Position numbers and translations under genes: made by a program
From: CAZUAQ01 sp964618455
GTDB lineage: Bacteria > Planctomycetota > Phycisphaerae > UBA1845 > PWPN01
Direction: 5' to 3'
Assembly: GCA_964618455.1 (NCBI GenBank)
Contig: CAZUAQ010000050.1
Location: 1 to 38,192, forward strand
DNA length: 38,192 nt
In this document: piece after piece, positions 24,628 to 33,300 of the stretch
Layout of the letters: each line of letters begins with the position of its first letter
Position numbering within the stretch: position 1 is the stretch's first letter
The notes under the pieces: generated by a model
Seen by the model: the letters and a program-made list of their open reading frames with translations, nothing else
What the model was told of the DNA's origin: nothing
Databases searched by the model: none

Positions 24628-24704
24628 TGGACCGCAGGGTTACTTTCAATTCCCCTGACTATAACAAGTTCTATCAATCTGTTACAGAACTCCCCTGAGA
24701 ACGT

Positions 24705-24833
24705 GTGTGAGAAGCTCAGGGACAGTCTCCGTTTCGCAGGGAGGCGTAATGCATACTGGGCGTTTATACGACTCATTCGGTGCATAGAATACAGAACGGG
24801 GATTGTCCCTTGCTCTGGAAGAGCTTCTCACAC
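24705..24833. repeat. Long imperfect inverted repeat (MITE- or REP-like) beside a transposase relic
   Basis: The left arm is GTGTGAGAAGCTC (24705-24717) followed directly by a 16-mer beginning AGGGACA (24718-24733). The right arm is the complementary 16-mer ending TGTCCCT (24795-24810, 14 of 16 matching), then a 10-nt bulge, then GAGCTTCTCACAC (24821-24833, 13 of 13 matching). The loop is about 60 nt. The right arm lies inside the frame of the transposase relic. It may be the folded end of an insertion sequence or a small non-autonomous element. Confidence 0.55.
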
Positions 24834-24991
24834 GCTTGCTGAGCCAGCGTATCCGCAAGCGGGTCGAGGAGATCATCGGCTGGTGCAAGCAGGTCGGAAG
24901 TCTGGCCCGATCGCATTTCGTCTACCTGTGGAAGATCAAGCAACAGGCTAAGGTGACGGCATCGGCCTGCAACCTGTTGCCTGGGGCATGA
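24803..24991 (+). pseudogene. IS5-family-type transposase C-terminal relic
   Basis: About 62 residues remain. The segment from about 24836 (QRIRKRVEEIIGWCKQVG, then a basic stretch and QAKVTASACNLL) matches the C-terminal end of IS5-group DDE transposases, where R-x-x-V-E-x-x-F/I-G-W-x-K carries the catalytic Glu and is followed by the A-x-x-N-L helix. The N-terminal catalytic domain with both aspartates is absent, so it cannot transpose. Downstream sequence to about 25175 may include more of the dead element. Confidence 0.65.
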
Positions 24992-25021
24992 CTGGCGTCG
25001 GCGGCCTGACCGCGGTGTGGG

Positions 25022-25045
25022 TTCGGTGCCCTGACGGGCACCGAA
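25022..25045. repeat. Perfect 10-bp hairpin after the transposase relic
   Basis: TTCGGTGCCC and GGGCACCGAA flank the tetraloop TGAC. It has no T run on either side, so it is not a standard terminator. It may be part of the decayed mobile element. Confidence 0.4.
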
Positions 25046-25540
25046 GGAAACTCAATCTCGAAGAAAAACGCTTCAGTCGATACCGCCTTGAACCGTCGCC
25101 ATAGTAAAATCAGAACAGACACGCCCCAGAGGAATCCGTTTCCTCGGTCAATGTGTATTGCTCAGCAGCCTGCTAGGCAAAAATACTCATACTCCAAACG
25201 GAACTCTAACAATGAACAGCGGAGCGTGACATCACATTGCTTCGAACGATGCGCGATATGGATAGAGTTTAAACCGATTCAAAGTGCTCTCTGAAGTACG
25301 AACAAGGCCGAACATTTACGGGCAACATACGGTTCTGATATACCGGCTGGTTAACGGCTAATACATTTATGATTGATCATTTTCTCGATACTACCTATTC
25401 CTGATTCATCATTGCGATCCTTTGAACAACCTCGGATACCTTACTCATGATGAGCCGTTTGCATAGTTATGAAAAGCGATAATTGAGTATTTCCCCCCAT
25501 TCCCTTGCCGCTCCTGCATCGTTACTTTTGACTATCGGTA

Positions 25541-25569
25541 GTTAAGAATGACATCAACTGATTCTTAAC
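25541..25569. promoter_or_regulatory. Inverted repeat GTTAAGAAT-N11-ATTCTTAAC upstream of the first giant cohesin protein
   Basis: Two perfect 9-nt arms are separated by 11 nt, centred about 100 nt upstream of the ATG at 25654. A TTGACT lies just before it (about 25527-25532). The symmetry and position suit a regulator-binding site. The arms are AT-rich and no T run follows, which argues against a terminator. Confidence 0.4.
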
Positions 25570-25653
25570 CGACCTCAATGCTCCTGAGCACATTTCCCGC
25601 AGGGAATGGAAAGTAACCACAACGCTTCGGACACGTCGGAAAAGGAGAGAGGC

Positions 25654-28600
25654 ATGACCAAAGGGATATTCTGCCGCGCAAAATTCACAGGTATTTCACT
25701 CTGCACGCTGGCTATCGGCGCAGTTTCACTTCAGGCGGCGACCAACGTCGACTGGGGCAGCTATTCATGGAGCCAGGAAAACTGTCCCAACCTGGGCAGT
25801 CAGTTGACCAGCGGGACGCTTGGTGGGGCCACGTTCAATGTGACATCGTCTGATACGACGGGCAGTATCGTTGACTTCCCCGCATCGGTCAGTGGCGGCA
25901 CGTTTGATGCGAATGTCGGCATACTGTCCGTGCTGGTCGGCGACGCGACGTCTCCAGACAAACGCGCTGTCAATCTTCCCTTTGGCGGCAACGTCGGTCA
26001 GGTGGTGTTCCGTCGTGGGCTGTCCGTCGGCTGGGCCGGTGGAACCGTGGGGGGCGCGGGTGCCGCGCTGACCGTACCCACCCTGCCCAATCAGCCGGGA
26101 CCCGATTTCGTGATCTTCGAGTCGGGATCCGCGGGTGTACCGGAAGCGATGATGGTTCGCGTGCAGGTGGCGAATCAGCCCGGCGGCCCCTTCTTTACTG
26201 ACTGGCATTACTTCGCCCCGGCCACGCAGGACACTGCCCCGGCCACGGGCGTGCTTCACGCATATGAATACGACCTGAGCGACTTTGGTCTGGACGCCAC
26301 CGCCCAGATTGACCGGATCGAAATCGCCAACATGGTCGCACGCGATCGCATCGGCGCCGTGGGAACCTGGAACGGCGCCGGTTCTCCTCCTCCGCCCCCG
26401 TCGTACACTCCGTTCCGACCGGGAATGGGGCAGTTCGGCGGTGCGGCGGAGCTTCGTGGTAACACCGAGCGCGACTTCGGCTGGTTCCAGAGCTCTCTCT
26501 TTGATGTCGGCGAGAAGGGCACGCTGAACCTCTGGGTGAAGATGGACGACACGTCGCGCCGCAATCAATTGTTCGAGGGCCCGGAAGACGGTGGCTTCGA
26601 ATTCCAGTACCGCTCGAATAGCGGTGGACAGTTCTTCTCCCGTGCGAATGACGGCGGCGATTACGTCATTCCGAGCGGTGGAGCGGCAACGACATCCTGG
26701 ACCAATCTTCAGTTCACTTGGGATGCCTCGATCAGCGAGATGCGTATTTACATCGACGGCACCGAGGTCACTTACCTGGCTGGGTTCGATCAGAATCTGT
26801 CCGGCTGGGATCTTCTCTCCGCCACGGATACCGTCAACGGCTTCATGAATCTGGGGCGCGATCCGGGGGATGCCTCTCGATACTTCGACGGGATGATGGA
26901 TGACATCGGCTGGTTCGATGACGTCCTGAACAACACTGATCGCGATGCGATTCGCAACAGCGGTGTAGCCGCGCTGGGGGGGGATGCCCGCCTCGTCGCC
27001 CACTGGGATCTCGATTCCTCGAGTGGCACCACCGAAACCGACAACAAGAATGGAATCCTTCTGACCTTCGAGTCGGCCGAAGAGATCCCGTGGGTGGCGG
27101 AGGGCGTGGTGCTTCCGGAAGTCGGGGGCACTTACTCCATGGCCAACCCCGGCCCGGATCCCGGAAGCTACGCGAGCTTTGATATTCCTTACGGCAACAG
27201 CACTTTCGATCCGGATCCCTTGTACCTGGCGGCGCTTAACGATCTTGAAGAAATCAATCCGATCCCGCCTGGACCGGCGACGCTGGAAATTACCTTCGAT
27301 GACGCGTGCTATCAGCCGGGCGATACTGTCACCGCCACGGTGTCCATGAAGGATCTTGGTGCCGATGCCGCCGGGTTCCAGGCATTTCTGGATTATGACG
27401 ATTCCGTCCTCACGTTCACCGGGTGGAGTTACACCGCCGTGCCGTTCGGGCTACCGGTGCTCGATACGTTGGCCACGGTGAATCCGAACCCGGGTGAACT
27501 CAATCTGGCATCCGGTATCGATCAGTTGAACGGACAGGTTCCCAGCAGTGCCGATGCGGCCCTGGTGGAACTGACCTTTACCGTGAGCGGTCCCGATGAT
27601 TGTGCGGCTGCGGACCTGCTGACATTCCGGAATCACGCGCCGCCGACACGACTGACCGACCTGCAGGGCCAGGAACTCCTGCCACTGACGCTGACCGACG
27701 CCCCGGCGATCGAGATCGACGGTACACCTCCGTCATTGACCTGCCCGGCGGATCTCACCGTCAATACTGATCCGGGTGTCTGCGAGGCAAGCGTGACCGT
27801 GACGCCACCTTCCCCGACGGACAACTGCGGGGTGGAGAGCCTGACCTTCGAGCGGAGCGATAACGCCGCCTTGACGTTGAGCGATCCCTTCCCGCTGGGA
27901 GTTACCACGATCACCTGGACGGCGACGGATTGCGCAGGCAACGTCAGCGTGTGCGTGCAGACGGTCACGGTAGAAGACAACGAAGCGCCGATCGTGACGG
28001 CGGGCAGCATCGACTCGTGCTATTCCGATGTGGCCACAGCGGAGAGCGCGGCGATCGCCGCCACGACGGCTACCGACAATTGCACGGCCACGATCGACCT
28101 CGTCATCACCGCCGCCACAACCGGTACCTGCGATGCGGAAATCACCGTGACGGTGACGGACGAGAGCGGCAACTCCGATACCGCCATCTACAACACCCGC
28201 ATCGACAACGCCCCGCCGGTCATCACGTGTCCACCGGACGTGTCCGTGCAGTGCCTGGCCGAGGCCGATCCCGGTTTGCTCCTCGGGTCGACGTCAGGTG
28301 GTGTGGCGATCTACTACAACGACAATGGTGGAGGCGAAACGCCGACGAACCAGGCGTACCTCAAGGCGCAGTTCTCGGATACCAGCACCGCCGGGGCGCC
28401 GTTCCTGTTCGACAACACGCCGCTGACCGGCAACGGGCTCGTCAACTGGCAGGGTATTTACAGTGGCCTGACGTCTCCTGACTCGCAGTTCGGGCTGGAC
28501 CTTGTCCTGGAAGCGCCGAGTTCGGACGGTTCGGTGCCGACGCCGATTTTGAATGCGTACGACAATGGTAACAACGCCGTTTCAGGCCGTATTCTCGTCG

Positions 28601-30303
28601 GTCCGGTCACGTGGGCCATTAACGATTACAAGCCCCACACACCGGACATCACGGCGGGTGATGTGCTCAACAGCATCATTCGCAGTCAGTCACCGGGCGT
28701 CGGTGGGACGGACGTCGTTATCCTTCGGAACGACGTCTCCGTTTCGGGCACGGTGTACACGGCGCACATCGCGGGCAAGCTGGTCTCCGACGGCATCAAT
28801 CACTGGTACGGCTTGACGACTCCGGATTCGCCGATGGCCAACCTCGGCCTCAACGGGGACTTCTTCTTCGAGGGCATCCTGACGTACGACGCCGCCTCGG
28901 ATCCGTACCCGCTGATGGACTTCTACGCCGGGGCGATCACGCTGACGGCCAACTTCCCGAGTTCGGCGGTCGGCTTCGCGACGGCCACGGACAACTGCAC
29001 TCTGTTCCCGGTGGTGACGTACGTGGATGCGGACAACGGCGGATCGGGCTGCAACGGCGATCCGAAGATCATCACGCGGACCTGGACCGCCACCGACGAG
29101 TGCGGACTTCAGAGCTCCTGCGTCCAGACGATCACGGTCGAGGACAACACGCCGCCGACATTCCTGTCGGTGCCGGCAGACATCACCGCCGATGCCGACG
29201 TTGGCAGCTGTGACTTGACCCTGACGACGTCGGAAATCGGCGCGCCGACCGCGGCGGACAACTGCGACCTCGACGTGGACATCACCTGGGTCCGCAGCGA
29301 CGGGGCGACGAATCTGGACGATCCGTTCGACTCCGCCGACTCGCCGATCACGATCACTTGGACCGCCACGGATGATTGCGGCAACACCTCTGATCATGTC
29401 CAGACGGTCACGGTCGATGCCGTGAACGATATGGCGGTGACGCTGACGCTGGCGGCAGTCACGCAATCGCCGCTGCAGCGTTGCATCACATTTGAACTGT
29501 GGGATTGCGGCGCGGCAGTGCCGACACCGACCATCGTCAAGAAGGAACTCGTCTTCACGACGGGCGTCGGCGGCGTGACCGCCAGTACCACAATCCCGAT
29601 CCCCTGCGGCGCGTACACCTGTGTCACCGCCCGGGACGCACTGCACACGCTGCGGCGCACACTGGATGCTCCCGACTTCGGCATTGTCGGCTCGCAGTAC
29701 GTCGCGGACTTTGATGCCGCCGGCAAGCCGCTGATCGGTGGCAATCTCAACGACGACATCTACGTCGACATTCTGGATTTCGGACTGTTCGCCGGTCAGT
29801 TCGGCACGACGTATGGATTCACAGACACGACCTGCCTGACGGCCGCGCCCCATGCGGACATCAGCGGCAACGGCACGGTCTTCACCGAGGACTTCACGTT
29901 CATTCAGATTAACTTCCTGGATCAGAGCGAACTCAACTGCTGTGCGCCTACGCCGTCGCCCCTGCCGATGGCCCAGGCCGTCCTGCGGGAGGATGCGAAC
30001 GGCGACGGCGGCGTCACGGTGGCGGATCTGACGTACGTGAAAGCGCGGCTGGGGCTTGATCCCGCGGGAGCCGCCACGTCGGCGGACGTGAATGGCGATG
30101 GCGGCATCACGATTCGGGACCTGTCGGCGGTGAAGGCCGCAATCGGCAAGACCGCCACGACACAGGAGGGTCCGTTGGAGCGCATTTCGACCGCCGAACT
30201 GACCCTGCGCGGCCTCGATCACCTGATCGGGGCAGACCTCAACAACGACGGCTGGCTGGATGAGTTGGACATCGCCGCTTTCCTGGGCGGCCAGCAGCCG
30301 TGA
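25654..30303 (+). CDS. Giant secreted scaffold-like protein: LamG-like, cohesin-like, HYR repeats, double EF-hand/dockerin tail
   Basis: This is a 1549-residue product. The ATG at 25654 is chosen because AGGAG lies about 7 nt upstream and a signal peptide follows (to about residue 32, LQAAT); the frame opens at 25606. Residues about 262-455 look like a LamG/concanavalin-type sandwich (GTLNLWVKMDD, MRIYIDGTEV, DDIGWFDDVL). Residues about 540-690 are cohesin-like (GDTVTATVSM, GFQAFLDYDDSVLTF, LLTFRNHAPPTRLT). HYR-type Ig modules follow (CPADLTV, TATDCAGN, VQTVTVEDN), the third split by a large insert (about 870-1105). After a conserved CITFELWDC domain come two EF-hand sets (about 1361-1430 and 1444-1549) with five calcium-loop-like motifs. 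It may act as a calcium-dependent surface scaffold or adhesin. The next gene is a paralogue. Confidence 0.8.
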   Translation: MTKGIFCRAKFTGISLCTLAIGAVSLQAATNVDWGSYSWSQENCPNLGSQLTSGTLGGATFNVTSSDTTGSIVDFPASVSGGTFDANVGILSVLVGDATSPDKRAVNLPFGGNVGQVVFRRGLSVGWAGGTVGGAGAALTVPTLPNQPGPDFVIFESGSAGVPEAMMVRVQVANQPGGPFFTDWHYFAPATQDTAPATGVLHAYEYDLSDFGLDATAQIDRIEIANMVARDRIGAVGTWNGAGSPPPPPSYTPFRPGMGQFGGAAELRGNTERDFGWFQSSLFDVGEKGTLNLWVKMDDTSRRNQLFEGPEDGGFEFQYRSNSGGQFFSRANDGGDYVIPSGGAATTSWTNLQFTWDASISEMRIYIDGTEVTYLAGFDQNLSGWDLLSATDTVNGFMNLGRDPGDASRYFDGMMDDIGWFDDVLNNTDRDAIRNSGVAALGGDARLVAHWDLDSSSGTTETDNKNGILLTFESAEEIPWVAEGVVLPEVGGTYSMANPGPDPGSYASFDIPYGNSTFDPDPLYLAALNDLEEINPIPPGPATLEITFDDACYQPGDTVTATVSMKDLGADAAGFQAFLDYDDSVLTFTGWSYTAVPFGLPVLDTLATVNPNPGELNLASGIDQLNGQVPSSADAALVELTFTVSGPDDCAAADLLTFRNHAPPTRLTDLQGQELLPLTLTDAPAIEIDGTPPSLTCPADLTVNTDPGVCEASVTVTPPSPTDNCGVESLTFERSDNAALTLSDPFPLGVTTITWTATDCAGNVSVCVQTVTVEDNEAPIVTAGSIDSCYSDVATAESAAIAATTATDNCTATIDLVITAATTGTCDAEITVTVTDESGNSDTAIYNTRIDNAPPVITCPPDVSVQCLAEADPGLLLGSTSGGVAIYYNDNGGGETPTNQAYLKAQFSDTSTAGAPFLFDNTPLTGNGLVNWQGIYSGLTSPDSQFGLDLVLEAPSSDGSVPTPILNAYDNGNNAVSGRILVGPVTWAINDYKPHTPDITAGDVLNSIIRSQSPGVGGTDVVILRNDVSVSGTVYTAHIAGKLVSDGINHWYGLTTPDSPMANLGLNGDFFFEGILTYDAASDPYPLMDFYAGAITLTANFPSSAVGFATATDNCTLFPVVTYVDADNGGSGCNGDPKIITRTWTATDECGLQSSCVQTITVEDNTPPTFLSVPADITADADVGSCDLTLTTSEIGAPTAADNCDLDVDITWVRSDGATNLDDPFDSADSPITITWTATDDCGNTSDHVQTVTVDAVNDMAVTLTLAAVTQSPLQRCITFELWDCGAAVPTPTIVKKELVFTTGVGGVTASTTIPIPCGAYTCVTARDALHTLRRTLDAPDFGIVGSQYVADFDAAGKPLIGGNLNDDIYVDILDFGLFAGQFGTTYGFTDTTCLTAAPHADISGNGTVFTEDFTFIQINFLDQSELNCCAPTPSPLPMAQAVLREDANGDGGVTVADLTYVKARLGLDPAGAATSADVNGDGGITIRDLSAVKAAIGKTATTQEGPLERISTAELTLRGLDHLIGADLNNDGWLDELDIAAFLGGQQP

Positions 30304-30334
30304 GTTGAACGAAAGACACGGATTGAAACGTAGC

Positions 30335-30358
30335 GGGCGGGACACGCATGTCCCGCCC
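30335..30358. repeat. GC-rich hairpin between the two giant paralogues
   Basis: The arms GGGCGGGAC and GTCCCGCCC form a perfect 9-bp stem that closes further with A-T to a 4-nt loop. It lies 32-55 nt after the first stop and 39 nt before the second start. There is no T run, so it more likely stabilises or partly attenuates a shared transcript than ends it. Confidence 0.45.
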
Positions 30359-30396
30359 CGGGAAAGGACAGCAACCTAAAGTTTGAGAGGAAGACC

Positions 30397-33300
30397 ATGA
30401 CACGAAGCATCGCAACTCGAGGGTACATCTCGTTAAGTATGGGACTGTTGGCAACGCTATTGCTTGCCGGGCATGCCATGGCGGCGGACGTTCCTGGATG
30501 GGAAGCATTCGTCATCCGTCAGGATGCCGGCAACAACGATCCGCAGATCAATGACGTGACAGTGGGGAGCACGGATGCCAAGGAATTCATTATCGATGCC
30601 GGAAGCATGAAGGCGGGCTGGGGCACCAATAACTTCAATGGCCTGACCGTCAAGGATATCACCCGCGTCGCGATTGAACGCCTTGATGATGAATCGCGGT
30701 TTACCGCCGGAAGTGGTCCTGCCGTGGCTCCATACTTCAACATCTGGATTACAGACGGCGAAGGCAACTACGCCGTGATTGCGAACGAACCCAGCAATCC
30801 AGCTTTCCAGGCACTCTACAATGACGGCTACGATCTGAGCTTTTCAGATATCTCCGACAAAGTCGCCAAAGCTTATGAGAATTCAGACATGAGCTGGCTG
30901 CCGAACGGCGGATCGGGCATGACGTTTGCCGATCTGGCCGACTACGCCATCCAGGCCCCAAGTGTTGCGGAACTGACCGCGGGCTGGTCGGGTCTCGGAA
31001 GCGGCGCGCCTCGGGAACTGGGCACCAATCTGGCCTACGGGTTCAACTGGGTCTTCGGCGATACGCTTTCCAACTACGTTTCCGGGGATCCGGGATACGT
31101 CGTGGCCAACCCGCTGACGTCGGAAATCAACACGCACATCGCATACCCGGACCAGGTTCCCGATGATGGCGAAGAGCTTCCACGCGCAAACTTCGATGAC
31201 TACCCGACGGGCTTTGCCGATCACTCATGGAAGGGGCCGGCCTCGGGCAAGAGCAACTGGCACGCCCGCTACCTCAGCGACGGTGACTACCTCTCGGATG
31301 TATTCCCCAATCACGCCGCCACGTTGACGCTGGCCGATATCGCGTCGATTCGCTACTCCACGAAGCGCGATGCGTCGATCCCTGCGGCGCGCGACTGGTG
31401 GATCCAGATCTACACGCGACCGGATGGAATTGATGACTCGACTTCAGGGTGGTACGGGCTCCGATTCATCAACAACTACAACGAGCACGGCACCGGCACC
31501 GGCGCCTGGCAGGAATGGTCGACGGACAGCGGCATGACTTTTCAGGAGAACAGCAATGCACCCGCTCCTGGCGGCCTGATGAGCTTTGATGATATCAAGA
31601 CGACTTACGGCGGCGAACTGATCGAGATGATCAGCGTCCAGACCGACAGCAGCTGGGACGGCTTCGACGGCAACATCGACGGCCTGGTGGTCACGCTGAC
31701 CGACGGCACTGTCGGCGTCGTGAACTTCGAGGTCAACGACCCGACGCTGACGCTGGCGGCGCAGGATACGTGCTTGATGGTGAATGACACGCTGACTGTG
31801 AATATCGACATGGCCGACCCGGGCGACTTTGTTGTCGGCGGGCAGTTTTTCCTCGAGTACAACGATTCCATCCTGACTCTTGTGAGTGCGGATCCCGGCG
31901 ATGCGCCCTTTGCTGAATTCTTCGAAGATACGAGCACGCTGGGGCAGATTGACTATGCCGTCAATGCGTCGCCAAGTGGCGATCCGGGCACTATGGACGA
32001 CGCGACACTCGCCATACTCACCTTCACGGTGGATGCGGAGGTGTGCGATGCCTCGGATCTCGTGACCTTCCGAACGCACACGCCACCGACGCGACTCACC
32101 AAGGAAGGCGGTGAGGCAATCAATCCGGTGCTCGTAGCGATCGATGACATATCAGTCGACAGCACGGCCCCGGTGATCTCCTGCCCGGCGGATGTGGTCG
32201 CAGACTGTAGTGATTCGACCGATCCTCCCGCTACCGGTGTGGCCACAGCGACGGATACCTGCGATACGGCGCCCACTGTGACGTATGCTGATGACCGAAG
32301 CGGCTTGACGGGCTGCAATTCCACGGGAGCCATCATTCGCACATGGACGGCGACGGATTGCTCGGGGAACACGATCACATGTGATCAGACGATCACCCTG
32401 GAAGACAACCAGGCGCCGGTGATGACGGCCTGCCCTGCCGACATCACGGTGAACGCGGAGGCGGGTACCTGTGATGCCACGGTGACCTACACGCCGCCTA
32501 CGGCGACCGATACGTGCTACTCCGAGGGCTTCGAGGACCCGGGCTTCGTCTCGGTGTCTACTCCAAGTATTCCGTCGGTAAGCTGGAATGACTACTACAG
32601 TATGCTGACACGCGTGCTCTCCGGAACGGATGGTATCCCTTCAAAGTCCGGAGTCGCGCATGGTGTGATTGATTCGACGGGAGTGGGAGCCACCGGTGCC
32701 TTTACCCGGCTGCGCGGATATGACGACAGTTTCAATGACGGATTCAAGACGTCACTCGACGTCTACATGGATCTAAGCGATCCTGCCGTTGCGGCAGATA
32801 CCTACGGTTGGGATTTGACAACAGCGGCAACCCAACAAGATGGTAGCCATCTTCAGGATTTCATTTTCCACACGGCTAGCAACGCCAGCGGTGAGATCCT
32901 CGTCGCGGGAAGTAATAACACGAACTTCACGCGTCGTAACGATCTTACCACGCTCAATCACTACGCTATCACGTCGAGTGGTTGGTATACGTTCGAATGG
33001 GATTTCCGTGATGACGGTGGTGTGCTGGCTGTGGATATGAATCTGCGGGACAGCAGCGGCACACTGCTGTGGACCGAAACTCGCACCGACGCGGGTAACC
33101 TCATTGCCACGGTTGTGGGGGGACATCGCTACATGTGGTTTACCTTCCTTGAGGTGGACAAGCTTGCGATCGACAACACGCAGCTTATCCGCAATATTCC
33201 GGTAAGTTGTGTACAGGCGAGTGGGACATCCTTCAGTTCAGGGACGACCACCGTCACGTGTAGCGCGACGGACGAATGTGGTAACACCGAAGAGTGCACG

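Larger units (their letters stand above)
24628..25653. other. Mobile-element-derived and regulatory region upstream of the giant cohesin proteins
   Basis: This stretch of about 1 kb holds no intact gene. In order it contains a weak dyad after the efflux operon (AGTTCT at 24667-24672 and AGAACT at 24686-24691), a long imperfect inverted repeat (24705-24833), an IS5-type transposase relic (24803-24991), a perfect 10-bp hairpin (25022-25045), and a stretch of about 500 nt that is visibly AT-rich (about 25100-25600). The last ends in a 9-nt perfect inverted repeat (25541-25569). Confidence 0.55.

Noticed and set aside
28690..30345. Open frame of about 550 codons on the minus strand opposite the first giant cohesin protein
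   Set aside because: It is a shadow of a GC-rich repeat-bearing gene, with a basic product lacking any recognisable fold.
30335..30358. Hairpin between the giant paralogues as an intrinsic terminator
   Set aside because: The stem is strong but no T run follows, and the next gene starts only 39 nt later in the same direction.
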